The notes under the pieces were generated by a model. That model was not told where the DNA came from. It saw only the letters and a list, made by a program, of their open reading frames with translations, and made no database searches. From Lachnospiraceae bacterium (GTDB taxonomy: Bacteria > Bacillota > Clostridia > Lachnospirales > Lachnospiraceae): 64,000 nt of DNA. Location: contig QXWO01000029.1 of assembly GCA_009911035.1 (NCBI GenBank), forward strand, positions 1 to 64,000, in the 5' to 3' direction. Made by a program: the position numbers and the translations under genes. Shown here one piece after another: positions 16,661-25,483 of this stretch. The stretch's first letter is position 1. Each line of letters begins with the position of its first letter.

Positions 16661-17332
16661 ATGAAATTCCGTCATGAGTGGAAGCATGAGATCAATGGCC
16701 TGGATATGTATATGCTCCGGCCCCGGCTGCGGGCTGTTATGGAGATGGATGTACATGCCAAAGATGGGAAGTATGAAGTACGCAGTCTGTATTTTGATAA
16801 CTGGCAGGACAAGGCGCTGATGGAGAAAATAAACGGTATCAATTTCCGTGAAAAATTCCGTCTCCGCTGTTACAACGGCAATACCTCTTTTATCCTGCTG
16901 GAAAAGAAAAGCAAAATAAACGGCCTGTGTAAAAAAGAACAGCAGCGGCTGTCATTAGAGGAAGTGAAGGCTCTTATCAGCCATAAAGGGGAATTGCTTC
17001 CGGCAGAGAACAAGCCTTTATTGCAGGAACTGCAGTTTAAAATGCGGACCCAGGGGCTAACCCCCAAAACCATTGTAGACTATACAAGAGAGGCGTTTGT
17101 CTACGGTCCCGGTAATGTGAGGGTAACGCTGGATTACAATATACGCACAGAAATTTGCGGAACAGATTTTTTAAATGCAGACTGTGTAACCGTTCCGGCA
17201 GGCAGTCCTCTGGCGGTTTTGGAGGTAAAGTGGGATGAATTCATGCCGTCGGTTATCCGGGATATCATCCAGTTAAAAGGAAGACGGAGCGCGGCATTTT
17301 CAAAATATGCCGTCTGCCGTATTTACGGCTGA
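16661..17332 (+). CDS. VTC-domain polyphosphate polymerase-like protein
   Basis: 223 residues, cytoplasmic. The sequence follows the VTC (triphosphate-tunnel-like) domain: FRHEWKHEI at the start, YEVRSLYFDN, NFREKFRLRCYNG, FILLEKKSKINGLCKKEQQRL, TIVDYTREAFVYG, VRVTLDYNIRTE and LAVLEVKWDEFMPSVIRD near the end. The alternating Lys/Arg and Glu residues would line the tunnel that binds nucleotide, polyphosphate and metal. In yeast Vtc4 the domain makes polyphosphate from ATP. Next come a DUF4956 membrane protein and a CotH kinase-like protein, a trio I recognise as recurring in clostridia. The true product in bacteria is not settled. Confidence 0.88.
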   Translation: MKFRHEWKHEINGLDMYMLRPRLRAVMEMDVHAKDGKYEVRSLYFDNWQDKALMEKINGINFREKFRLRCYNGNTSFILLEKKSKINGLCKKEQQRLSLEEVKALISHKGELLPAENKPLLQELQFKMRTQGLTPKTIVDYTREAFVYGPGNVRVTLDYNIRTEICGTDFLNADCVTVPAGSPLAVLEVKWDEFMPSVIRDIIQLKGRRSAAFSKYAVCRIYG

Positions 17333-17359
17333 CGTAGGAATCCCTGTAACGGCTTTTTA

Positions 17360-17402
17360 TTACAATAAGCTGGCTCGCGTAGCGTGGCAGCGTTTGTTAT
17401 TC
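17360..17402. repeat. dispersed intergenic palindromic repeat, copy B
   Basis: It carries GCGTGGCAGCGTTTGTTA (17382-17399), preceded by TTACAATAAGCTGGC. It is the reverse orientation of copy A and lies between the VTC and DUF4956 genes, inside an apparent operon. Confidence 0.7.
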
Positions 17403-17429
17403 GTTAATTTGGAAAGGAGTATTTAGAAT

Positions 17430-18101
17430 ATGACATTTAATGATATTTTTAAATCAGGTTTTCTGGAGAATGTCTCCAGTGTAACATTATTGGATATGGT
17501 TCTTGCGCTGACGCTTGCTTTCGGTATCGGCATGTTTATTTTACTGGTCTATAAAAAGACCTTTTCCGGGGTGATGTATTCTTCTTCCTTTGGAGTTACA
17601 CTGGTGGCCCTTACCATGATTACCGCATTGGTTATCCTGGCAGTGACATCCAATGTGGTGCTTTCACTGGGAATGGTGGGAGCGCTGTCCATTGTCAGGT
17701 TCCGCACGGCTGTGAAAGAGCCTTTGGACATAACGTTTCTGTTCTGGGCAATCGGGGCAGGTATTGTTCTGGCAGCAGGACTGATTCCGCTGGCTGTATT
17801 TGGAAGCGCAGTTATCGGTATTGTGCTTCTCATAATGGCAAATAAAAAAACATACATAAATCCTTATATTGTCGTGATTCAGTGCCAGGACCACGAGAGT
17901 GAAGAAAAGGCAATGGAACTTTTAAGAGAACGGACAAGACGGTGCGTGGTGAAAAGTAAGACCGCGCAAAAGGGCCTTGTGGAGCTGGATGTTGAAATCC
18001 GCATGAAGGAAGACGACACGGATTTTATCAACACTCTTGCAGAAATGGACGGGATAAAGAGTGCGGTGCTGGCAAGTCTACATGGCGAATATATGGGATA
18101 A
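17430..18101 (+). CDS. DUF4956 family membrane protein
   Basis: 223 residues with about four membrane helices in the first 140 residues (LLDMVLALTLAFGIGMFILL, VTLVALTMITALVILAVTS, FLFWAIGAGIVLAAGLIPLA, VIGIVLLIMAN). The conserved loop SLGMVGALSIVRFRTAVKEPLD is the family signature. The C-terminal 80 residues are cytoplasmic, ferredoxin-like in pattern. The function is unknown. Its constant company with VTC-domain proteins suggests a membrane partner, perhaps moving or anchoring the product; this is inference. RBS GGAAAGGAG precedes ATG 17430. Confidence 0.85.
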   Translation: MTFNDIFKSGFLENVSSVTLLDMVLALTLAFGIGMFILLVYKKTFSGVMYSSSFGVTLVALTMITALVILAVTSNVVLSLGMVGALSIVRFRTAVKEPLDITFLFWAIGAGIVLAAGLIPLAVFGSAVIGIVLLIMANKKTYINPYIVVIQCQDHESEEKAMELLRERTRRCVVKSKTAQKGLVELDVEIRMKEDDTDFINTLAEMDGIKSAVLASLHGEYMG

Positions 18102-18115
18102 ACAGGAGGAATGGT

Positions 18116-19792
18116 ATGTCAACCTGCAAACATATTGATAAAATCTGCTGTGCGGCGCTTATCTTTTCCATGATTCTGGCGGTTCTGGTTATAGGCACGG
18201 GAGCGTCCGGCATCATGGAAGTATCTGCGGAAATCGGATATGAATCCCGCCTGTTTGACACGGCAAGGGTGCATACAGTTGCAATTGAAATGGAGGACTG
18301 GGAGGGCTTTATTGATACCTGTACCAGTGAGGAGTATTCCCTGTGTTCGGTGGTGATCGATGATGAAACTTATAAGAATGTGGGAATACGGGCAAAAGGA
18401 AATACATCACTGACCCAGGTGAACCGCTTCGGTAATGACCGCTACAGTTTTAAAATCGAGTTTGACCATTATGAAAGCGGGAAAAATTATTACGGCCTTG
18501 ACAAAATCAGTCTGAACAATATCATACAGGACAATACCTATATGAAGGATTATCTGACTTATCAGATGATGCGCAAAGCCGGGGCGGATGCACCTCTTTG
18601 CAGTTATGTCAATATTACCGTAAATGGTGAGGACTGGGGACTGTATCTGGCAGTAGAATGTGTGGAAGAAGCTTTTCTTGAGCGGAATTATGGAAAAAAC
18701 TATGGGAATTTGTACAAGCCGGACAGCATGGACATGGGCGGCGGCCGGGGACATGGAAAGGAGTTTGACCGGCAGGACGCTGGCAGTGGCCTGCCGAATG
18801 AGGGAGGGCCAACCATGCCGGGCGGAGAAAAAACGCAGAGGCCGGAAGACGATGATTTTATCTATGACAGTGCGCAACTGCGTAAGGATGGCAGTATGCC
18901 AGGCGGTGATGGGCCGGGGGGAGGCGGAAAAGGTATGGGTATGGGAAGCAGTGATGTGGCCCTTGTCTATACAGATGATGAATATGACAGTTACAAAAAT
19001 ATTTTTGAAAATGCAAAAACGGCTGTTACTAATGCCGGTAAAGACCGTCTGATCTCATCCTTAAAACAGTTGAACGAAGGCGTAAATATCGGGGAAGTGG
19101 TGAATGTGGAAAAAGTTATCCGCTATTTTGTGGTACACAATTTTGTCTGCAACTTTGACAGTTATACAGGCTCCATGATCCATAACTATTATCTTTATGA
19201 AAAAGATGGGCAGTTATCCATGATTCCGTGGGATTATAATTTGGCGTTCGGCGGCTTTCAGGGGACAGACGATGCCGCGTCTCTTGTAAATTTTCCCATT
19301 GATTCACCGGTCTTTGGAGACACAACACAGTCGCGGCCAATGATAAGCTGGATTTTTAACAGCAGGGAGTATACACAATTGTATCATGAATCTTTTGCGG
19401 AGTTTATTGCGATGTACTTTGACAGCGGGTATTTTGCGGAAATGATTGATGATGTAAAGGATATGATTGCGCCTTATGTTGAAAAAGATGTTACTAGGTT
19501 CTGTACTTATGAGGAATTTCTTAAAGGAGTGGATACTTTAAAAGAATTCTGCCTGCTTAGGGCAGAAAGCATAAAGGGGCAGCTAAGCGGAGAGATCCCG
19601 TCCACATCCCAGGGACAGATGCAGGATGAGGCATCCCTGATAGATGCATCTGGTATTGATATTTTTGCTATGGGTGGAATGGAGATGGGGAAGGGTATCT
19701 TTTTTTCTTTTAAAACTATTGACAAAGGCAACTGTGTTTTATATAATAAAAACATAAGTTTTAATACATATGTTGCAAAACATATAATTTAA
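18116..19792 (+). CDS. CotH kinase family surface protein, C-terminus replaced
   Basis: 558 residues. An N-terminal membrane or signal segment (about 10-30) places the rest outside. The CotH kinase-like core is visible: VGIRAKGNTSLTQV, RYSFKIEFDHYESGKNYYGLDKISLNN, YMKDYLTYQMMRKAGADAPLCSY, WGLYLAVECVEEAFLERNY, LSMIPWDYNLAFGGF (active-site Asp). A Gly/Met-rich insert (about 205-285) interrupts it. CotH proteins phosphorylate secreted proteins such as spore-coat CotB. The last about 35 residues (from GIFFSFKTIDKG) look like translated promoter DNA: a perfect promoter lies at 19719-19747. The original end was probably lost when the downstream TetR module was joined. Confidence 0.85.
   Translation: MSTCKHIDKICCAALIFSMILAVLVIGTGASGIMEVSAEIGYESRLFDTARVHTVAIEMEDWEGFIDTCTSEEYSLCSVVIDDETYKNVGIRAKGNTSLTQVNRFGNDRYSFKIEFDHYESGKNYYGLDKISLNNIIQDNTYMKDYLTYQMMRKAGADAPLCSYVNITVNGEDWGLYLAVECVEEAFLERNYGKNYGNLYKPDSMDMGGGRGHGKEFDRQDAGSGLPNEGGPTMPGGEKTQRPEDDDFIYDSAQLRKDGSMPGGDGPGGGGKGMGMGSSDVALVYTDDEYDSYKNIFENAKTAVTNAGKDRLISSLKQLNEGVNIGEVVNVEKVIRYFVVHNFVCNFDSYTGSMIHNYYLYEKDGQLSMIPWDYNLAFGGFQGTDDAASLVNFPIDSPVFGDTTQSRPMISWIFNSREYTQLYHESFAEFIAMYFDSGYFAEMIDDVKDMIAPYVEKDVTRFCTYEEFLKGVDTLKEFCLLRAESIKGQLSGEIPSTSQGQMQDEASLIDASGIDIFAMGGMEMGKGIFFSFKTIDKGNCVLYNKNISFNTYVAKHII
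19719..19747 (+). promoter_or_regulatory. perfect consensus sigma-A promoter inside the CotH reading frame
   Basis: TTGACA (19719-19724), a 17-base spacer and TATAAT (19742-19747), 62 bases before the TetR start codon at 19809. Both hexamers and the spacing equal the consensus. Confidence 0.9.
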
Positions 19793-19808
19793 ATAAAGGA
19801 GGATATTT

Positions 19809-20402
19809 ATGCCGCCCAAAGCGAAATTTACACGGGATCAGATTATACAGGCCGGACTGGATATCGTAAGGAAAAATGGAATGGAAGCTTTATCAGCCAG
19901 AGCATTAGGCACGGAACTGGGCAGCTCTGCAAGACCAATTTTCACAGTATTTCAAAACATGGAAGAAGTGCAGGATGAAGTTGTAAAATCCGCAAAATTA
20001 CTTTATGCCGGATATGTCAGGAAAGGTTTAGAGCAGGATTTGGCATTTAAGGGAGTAGGCACGCAATATATCCTTTTTGCAATGCAAGAGCCCAAATTAT
20101 TCCAGCTTCTTTTTATGTCAGAACAAGAACAGGCTCCCCCGGTCATCCATGTATTGTCCGCACTGGATGATAATTACAAAGACATTTTATTGTCTGTACA
20201 GGAGGGATATCATCTGCCCGGGGATAAGGCAGAACAGTTATACCGTCATTTGTGGATTTATACCCATGGCATAGCAGTACTTTGTGCAACAAATATGTGT
20301 GTATTTACCCCGGAAGAAATCAACAGTATGATGGTACAGGTATTTAGAGGTATGCTGAGAGAAATTAAGCAGGAAAACAATAACGGTCAAGAGCAGCAAT
20401 GA
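19809..20402 (+). CDS. TetR/AcrR-family transcriptional regulator
   Basis: 197 residues. The N-terminal helix-turn-helix is FTRDQIIQAGLDIVRKNG, MEALSARALGTELGSSARP and IFTVFQNMEEVQDEV; the rest is a helical ligand domain with a WHG-like core (LYRHLWIYTHGIAVLCATN). ATG 19809 follows AAAGGAGGATATTT. It is driven by a perfect consensus promoter. Its stop overlaps the next frame, a small membrane protein, so the two are one operon. It probably represses its own operon. Confidence 0.92.
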   Translation: MPPKAKFTRDQIIQAGLDIVRKNGMEALSARALGTELGSSARPIFTVFQNMEEVQDEVVKSAKLLYAGYVRKGLEQDLAFKGVGTQYILFAMQEPKLFQLLFMSEQEQAPPVIHVLSALDDNYKDILLSVQEGYHLPGDKAEQLYRHLWIYTHGIAVLCATNMCVFTPEEINSMMVQVFRGMLREIKQENNNGQEQQ

Positions 20403-20464
20403 CAGCGGTCAAACGATACCTGTATGAAAGCAGTGTAGGGAAGAACGCTGGGAGCGGAGGAGAA

Positions 20465-20866
20465 ATGAATAAGAAAAAATGGCTAACTATCGTATCGGTT
20501 TATTCGATAATATATACGGTGATAACGCTGTTAAACAGTGTTTTATATCTTGCCAGTGGTATTTATGAAGACCCAAGCGGCAACTGGCATGAGTTGGACA
20601 GGGCGATGATTCTTCTGATTGGGATTGCGGCCTTTGAGCTGTGTACCGGACTGCCTGTTAAGTCTTTGATTTTAAGATATATTATTGCATATGTGCCATC
20701 CCAGTTACTGGCATTTGCATATGTCTGGTTTACCGGATTAAGGGAAGAACTGGCAAAAACAGCATACAGGGACATCTGGATTAACTTTACTGGTCTTTTT
20801 ATACTGTTATGCATTACCAGCGCTGTTATTAGTATCCACAGGGAAAAAAGAAATAAAATGCTTTAA
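20465..20866 (+). CDS. small four-helix membrane protein
   Basis: 133 residues from ATG 20465, chosen because GGAGGAGAA lies directly before it; the frame is open back to 20399 inside tetR but without a ribosome site. Four hydrophobic stretches are present (WLTIVSVYSIIYTVITLLNS, AMILLIGIAAFELCTGL, LILRYIIAYVPSQLLAFAYV, INFTGLFILLCITSAVIS). I do not recognise a named family with certainty; small proteins like this accompany TetR genes in Lachnospiraceae. The role is unknown. Confidence 0.75.
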   Translation: MNKKKWLTIVSVYSIIYTVITLLNSVLYLASGIYEDPSGNWHELDRAMILLIGIAAFELCTGLPVKSLILRYIIAYVPSQLLAFAYVWFTGLREELAKTAYRDIWINFTGLFILLCITSAVISIHREKRNKML

Positions 20867-21122
20867 GAAGACTTAACTGTGGACAGAAGGAGGATAAAAG
20901 CAAGCCTGATAGGAAAGTAAACGCTGGTTCAAGAAGGTAGTTTTCATAAGGTTGTAGGGAGACTTATGAGCCATAGTTTTTGGATTTTGAAATGTTCATG
21001 AAATTTTGTACAAAATAAAGGATTTTTGAAAGAGAATAGTAAGGATCTTATGTATAATTATCCCAATATATATTTCAAATACTACATGGAATACGGAATG
21101 TAGTCAGAAAAGGGGGCTTTTT
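20867..21122 (+). promoter_or_regulatory. uxuA leader region
   Basis: An AT-rich 256-base gap. A TATAAT-like -10 (TATAATT, about 21053) has no good -35. The palindromic word TTCATGAA occurs at 20995, also found before the GPH symporter gene (30646). A weak TCATAAG/CTTATGA hairpin lies near 20943-20968. Confidence 0.35.
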
Positions 21123-22211
21123 ATGCAAATGGGTTTTCGATGGTACGGCGAAGGAAATGATAACATTAAACTGTCAGATATAAAGCAGATTCCGGGCGTT
21201 ACAAATATTGTCTGGGCACTGCATAATAAGCTGCCGGGAGAGGTCTGGGAAGAGGATGAGATTGCCGGGGTGCAGAAACAGCTTCAGCCATATGGTTTTC
21301 ATATGGATGTGGTTGAATCTGTCAATGTTCATGACGATATCAAAATCGGCCTGCCTTCCCGTGACCAGTATATTAAAAATTATATCCAGACGATTCGGAA
21401 TCTGGCTAAGTTTGGTGTCAGGGTTATCTGCTATAATTTTATGCCAGTTTTCGACTGGACACGTACAGACCTGTTCCATCCGGTTGGGGATGGTTCTACT
21501 GCTTTATATTATGAGGCCGGTAAGATTCTTGGGGATACAAAGGAAATGGCAGATTATATTTTAAATAATCTTCACGGAATGACTTTCCCGGGATGGGAGC
21601 CGGAGCGTATGGCCAGACTGGACGAATTGTTTGAAGCATACAGACCGGTTACAAAAGAAAAGCTTTGGGAGAATCTGAAATATTTTCTGGAAAAGCTGAT
21701 GCCGATCTGCCATGAATGTGATATTAGAATGGCAATTCACATGGACGATCCTCCATGGGATATTTTTGGACTGCCACGCTTACTGGTAGATGCTTCTTCC
21801 ATTGACAGGTTTCTTGCCATGGTGGATGATCCGTACAATTGCCTGACCCTGTGTTCAGGAAGCCTGAATGCCAATCCGGCAAATAATGTAGCGGAAATCA
21901 TCTACAGGCACTGCGACCGCATTGCATTTGCCCATATACGGAATGTCAAACACTTTCCAAACGGCGATTTTTCAGAAGCCAGCCACCGGGACTGTGATGG
22001 GGATACTGGTATTCTGGATATTGTCAAAGCTTATCATGACTGTGGATTTAAAGGATATATCCGTCCAGACCATGGGCGGCATTTGTGGAATGAGGGGCCG
22101 GGCAACGTCCGTCCTGGTTACGGACTCTATGACCGCGCGCTGGGCGTCATGTACATGCTTGGCATCTGGGATATGCTGGATAAGTTAGATGAGAATAAAA
22201 GGATGGCATGA
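21123..22211 (+). CDS. uxuA: D-mannonate dehydratase
   Basis: 362 residues, typical of UxuA. It dehydrates D-mannonate to 2-keto-3-deoxy-D-gluconate in hexuronate breakdown. Family stretches are MGFRWYGEGND, GVTNIVWALHNKLPGEVW, VRVICYNFMPVFDWTRTDL, IRMAIHMDDPPWDIFGLPR, TLCSGSLNANPANNV, AFAHIRNVKHFPNGDFSE and GYIRPDHGRHLWNE. The His/Cys/Asp/His ligands for Mn or Fe lie in these blocks. It is followed at 38 bases by a fructuronate reductase, the preceding pathway step. Confidence 0.97.
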   Translation: MQMGFRWYGEGNDNIKLSDIKQIPGVTNIVWALHNKLPGEVWEEDEIAGVQKQLQPYGFHMDVVESVNVHDDIKIGLPSRDQYIKNYIQTIRNLAKFGVRVICYNFMPVFDWTRTDLFHPVGDGSTALYYEAGKILGDTKEMADYILNNLHGMTFPGWEPERMARLDELFEAYRPVTKEKLWENLKYFLEKLMPICHECDIRMAIHMDDPPWDIFGLPRLLVDASSIDRFLAMVDDPYNCLTLCSGSLNANPANNVAEIIYRHCDRIAFAHIRNVKHFPNGDFSEASHRDCDGDTGILDIVKAYHDCGFKGYIRPDHGRHLWNEGPGNVRPGYGLYDRALGVMYMLGIWDMLDKLDENKRMA

Positions 22212-22248
22212 GAGTGCGGAAGCGGAACTGGAATAGAAAGGAACAGGT

Positions 22249-23859
22249 ATGAAATTAAATGAACAGGGGATGCAGGATGTGGCGGCATGGGAAGCTGCCG
22301 GGTATGAACTGCCCCGCTTTAATCGTGAAGAAGTAAAGAAAGCCTCCAGGGAAAAACCTTTCTGGATTCATTTTGGGGCGGGAAATATTTTCCGTGCCTT
22401 TCAGGCTAATGTTGTGCAAAAACTTCTGAATGACAGGGTGCTGGACAGAGGTCTGATGATTGCAGAAGGCTTTGACTATGAGATTATTGAGAAGATGTAT
22501 CGTCCTCATGATAATTATGGAATTGCGGTGACTTTAAAAGCTGACGGAACCATAGAGAAAGCTGTTGTGGGCAGTATAGTGGAATCATGTATTCTTGATT
22601 CGGATAATGAAGGAGAATATGGAAGGCTGAAAGAAATTTTTGGGAAAGATTCCCTCCAGATAGCCAGTTTTACCATTACGGAAAAAGGGTACAGCCTTGT
22701 AAATGGAACAGGAAAGATTAGTTCTGATGTGGCTGCCGATTTTGAAGCCGGACCTGTAAGACCCGGAAGCTATATGGGAAAAGTGGCCTCCCTACTGTAT
22801 TTCCGGTACAAGGCGGGGGAACTTCCGATTGCCATGGTGAGCATGGATAACTGTTCGCACAATGGGGATAAGCTCTACACTGCGATAAATGCATTTGCAG
22901 AAAAGTGGGCGGAAAATGGTCTGGCTGACGAAGGATTTAAAAGTTATGTCAACGACAGGGCGAAGGTTACTTTCCCCTGGAGTATGATTGATAAGATTAC
23001 GCCCCGCCCGGATACTTCCGTGGAAAAAATATTGAGGGAGGACGGTGTGGAAGGATTAGAGACTGTGATCACTTCAAAAAATACCTATGTGGCGCCCTTT
23101 GTAAATGCGGAAGAGTGTGAATATCTGGTAATTGAGGATGCATTTCCTAACGGACGTCCCTGTCTGGAAAAAGGAGGATTTTTGTTCACCGGACGCGAAA
23201 CCGTTGATAAGGTCGAAAAAATGAAGGTATGTACCTGTTTAAATCCGTTGCACACCTGTCTGGCGATATTTGGATGCATTCTTGGATACCGGAAGATCTC
23301 AGAGGAAATGAAAGATACGGAGTTAAAAAAACTAATAGAAGCAGTGGGATATAAAGAGGGACTGCCAGTTGTGGCAGATCCGGGAATTCTGGAGCCAGGA
23401 GAATTTATAGATAAGGTAATCAACGTTCGTTTTCCGAATCCCTTTATGCCGGATACACCCCAGCGTATTGCAACAGATACTTCGCAAAAGCTGGCAATCC
23501 GCTTCGGGGAAACCATTAAGGCATATCAGGCATCTCCCGAAAGGGATGTAAAAGATTTGAAAATGATCCCCTTAGTATTTGCAGGGTGGCTGCGCTACCT
23601 GATGGCGGTTGACGATGCAGGGAAGCCCTTTGAGTTAAGCCCGGACCCCTTGTTGGACACAGTCCGCACACACCTGTCTGGTTTGAAACTGGGGGGAAGT
23701 GTGGATTGCGAAATGCTGAAACCTGTCCTGGAAAACAAAAATATATTCGGCATTAACCTGTATGACGCAGGCATGGCGGAAATAGTAACGGGATATTTAA
23801 ATGAAATGATCATAGATACTGGGGCAGTAAGAGCAGTATTAAAAAAATATCTGCCTTGA
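22249..23859 (+). CDS. uxuB: fructuronate reductase (mannitol dehydrogenase family)
   Basis: 536 residues. This long-chain dehydrogenase reduces D-fructuronate to D-mannonate with NADH. The Rossmann start is FWIHFGAGNIFRAFQANVVQ; catalytic-domain signatures are MVSMDNCSHNGDKLY, TFPWSMIDKITPRPDTSV, and CLNPLHTCLAIFGCILGYR with the conserved Lys/His region. Its product feeds uxuA directly upstream, and the isomerase UxaC lies at 41146. Members can also act on tagaturonate or mannitol, but the neighbouring uxuA favours fructuronate. A bidirectional terminator follows. Confidence 0.92.
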   Translation: MKLNEQGMQDVAAWEAAGYELPRFNREEVKKASREKPFWIHFGAGNIFRAFQANVVQKLLNDRVLDRGLMIAEGFDYEIIEKMYRPHDNYGIAVTLKADGTIEKAVVGSIVESCILDSDNEGEYGRLKEIFGKDSLQIASFTITEKGYSLVNGTGKISSDVAADFEAGPVRPGSYMGKVASLLYFRYKAGELPIAMVSMDNCSHNGDKLYTAINAFAEKWAENGLADEGFKSYVNDRAKVTFPWSMIDKITPRPDTSVEKILREDGVEGLETVITSKNTYVAPFVNAEECEYLVIEDAFPNGRPCLEKGGFLFTGRETVDKVEKMKVCTCLNPLHTCLAIFGCILGYRKISEEMKDTELKKLIEAVGYKEGLPVVADPGILEPGEFIDKVINVRFPNPFMPDTPQRIATDTSQKLAIRFGETIKAYQASPERDVKDLKMIPLVFAGWLRYLMAVDDAGKPFELSPDPLLDTVRTHLSGLKLGGSVDCEMLKPVLENKNIFGINLYDAGMAEIVTGYLNEMIIDTGAVRAVLKKYLP

Positions 23860-23878
23860 TTACCGGAAGTAAAATGAA

Positions 23879-23939
23879 AACCTGACTGTCAGATCCGGCT
23901 TGGAAAAATGTTTGTGTGGATAGTCAGGTTCTCATTTTT
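23879..23939. terminator. bidirectional terminator between uxuB and the AraC gene
   Basis: The 12-bp stem AACCTGACTGTC / GATAGTCAGGTT (one G-T pair) has T-rich flanks on both sides, between convergent genes. Confidence 0.7.
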
Positions 23940-23949
23940 ACAGGCAGTT

Positions 23950-25170
23950 TTAAAGTTTTATATTTTGTTCCCGGTATTCACTGGGAGATAAGCCGGTTTC
24001 TTTTTGAAAAGAGGAGGAAAAATAGCTTCTTGAGCCGAAGGACAATTCGTCACTGATTTCCTGAATACTCATTTTGGTTCCGGCAAGAAGCAATTTTGCC
24101 TGACCGATTTTTTCACGCTTAATGTAGTCTGCCACACTGCACCCCATTTCATTTTTAAATTTGTGGGAAAAATAGTACTCTGTGTACCCCGCCTGCCTTG
24201 CAAGCCGGGGGATGGAGAGCTTTTCCCTGATATGTATGGCAATATACTCACAGATGCTTCTTATCTCCCCTGATATGAATTTTTTATCCTTTTCCTGTCG
24301 TACCCGCTGGACATAATCTTCCATAAGGGTATGGCATGTGGTTGATGTCTCCGCAATGTTCTTACAGTCTTCTATCATCTGCATATAGTAGTCGTTGAGG
24401 GTATAAGCAACGGAAGGGTTTACGCCGCCCTCGATGGCTGCCCGGGAGCAGAGGGTAAGGAGTACAATGGAAGTTGATTTTGCACGGCGCAGGGAATCGC
24501 CTACATCAAAGCGGGGACCGTCGCTTAAACTATAGGAATGGGCAATGGCGCTTAAATAGTTGGGGTTGCCTTCCCGCAGCATATTCATAAACTCCTGTTC
24601 AGCCATCCACACTCCCCGGTGTTCTTCGGAAATCAGGTTTATTTCGGAAGAAGATGATTTTTGGGAAGCTTTTTCAGTAAAATGCAGGTCATTTGTGGTA
24701 ATCCGGTTTCCGGTGATACAGTAATGAAGCATAACAGCGTATTGGAAAAGCTGGTTGGTGGGGATGATTGGAATATGGTCAAAAAGTTTAAAAACTTTTA
24801 TGCGGTTGCTTACGGACAGGTTATGTCTGTCCAGCTCTTTTTTGATGTTCTGATAAGAATTCCGGCCGGAGTAAGCGGGACCTAAGGCGTGGATGCCGCG
24901 CAGGGAGGATTCATGATATTCAAATGCAACAATCCAGATCAGTCCCAGGTGATCGTCTATGAATAAAGGTTCCCGTATGTTATTTTCCAGGTGCTTTCTG
25001 ATGGGTTCTCCCAGACTTAAAAGAACCAGGGCCTCATCATCTTTAGGTGCGCTATCCTGCATAAGGCCGGAAGGTGTAAGAATCAGTTCCGGTTCATAAC
25101 TGCGCAGGGGAAAATTATAGTTACATTGGATAAGCTGGCGGAAAAAATCCAGTTTTTCTTGGTTGTTCAT
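23950..25170 (-). CDS. AraC-family transcriptional regulator
   Basis: 406 residues from ATG 25170, seven bases after AGGAG; ATG 25176 is too close to that site. The N-terminal about 290 residues are a large sensor region with no familiar domain. The C-terminal AraC domain (about 300-405) has both HTHs: IPRLARQAGYTEYYFSHKFKNE and MSIQEISDELSFGSRSYFSSSFQKETGLSPSEYRE. It probably activates the hexuronate or glycoside genes on either side. The large N-terminal part resembles clostridial regulators linked to glycoside operons. Confidence 0.9.
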   Translation of the reverse strand: MNNQEKLDFFRQLIQCNYNFPLRSYEPELILTPSGLMQDSAPKDDEALVLLSLGEPIRKHLENNIREPLFIDDHLGLIWIVAFEYHESSLRGIHALGPAYSGRNSYQNIKKELDRHNLSVSNRIKVFKLFDHIPIIPTNQLFQYAVMLHYCITGNRITTNDLHFTEKASQKSSSSEINLISEEHRGVWMAEQEFMNMLREGNPNYLSAIAHSYSLSDGPRFDVGDSLRRAKSTSIVLLTLCSRAAIEGGVNPSVAYTLNDYYMQMIEDCKNIAETSTTCHTLMEDYVQRVRQEKDKKFISGEIRSICEYIAIHIREKLSIPRLARQAGYTEYYFSHKFKNEMGCSVADYIKREKIGQAKLLLAGTKMSIQEISDELSFGSRSYFSSSFQKETGLSPSEYREQNIKL

Positions 25171-25252
25171 AGTCATACTCCTGCATATCAAAGGCAGTGT
25201 CTGCGGTATTTGCCTGTTTTTTGTAAATTATTTTGTTTTAAAGATAGAGTAA

Positions 25253-25483
25253 TTAGCGGCATAGGAAGTCTGCCAGAACCAGCCGGTCTTCTTCTTTTTC
25301 AAACCGGATGGTTCCACTTTGGATTAAATCCGGGTTTGAGGCAATGGTACAGAAGATATACTGGCTTAATGTGGATTTGAGGGCAATGCGGTCGCCTTCG
25401 GGGGTTTCAAACAGCACTTCCGAGCTGCACTTTTGAACCTGCTTTAAAAAATTTACAATATTGGCATTCGCTTTTATGTGCAT
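25253..25483 (-). CDS. HPr-like small protein lacking the active-site histidine
   Basis: 76 residues. The pattern ANANIVNFLKQVQKCSSEVLF, GDRIALKSTLSQYIF, then GTIRFEKEEDRLVLADFL follows the secondary structure of the PTS carrier HPr (ARPA.LFV..A..F.S.I, ..KSIMG.MSL, EDE..AL..L). The R-P-[AT] segment and catalytic His15 are absent; the Ser-46-like position may be the Ser in KSTLSQ. If so, it could be a regulatory HPr/Crh-like protein. It sits upstream of and in the same direction as the AraC gene. Homology is inferred from pattern only. Confidence 0.55.
   Translation of the reverse strand: MHIKANANIVNFLKQVQKCSSEVLFETPEGDRIALKSTLSQYIFCTIASNPDLIQSGTIRFEKEEDRLVLADFLCR

Noticed and set aside
20990-21015. 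cre (CcpA) site before uxuA
   Set aside because: The sequence lacks the central CG and does not fit the cre consensus well.
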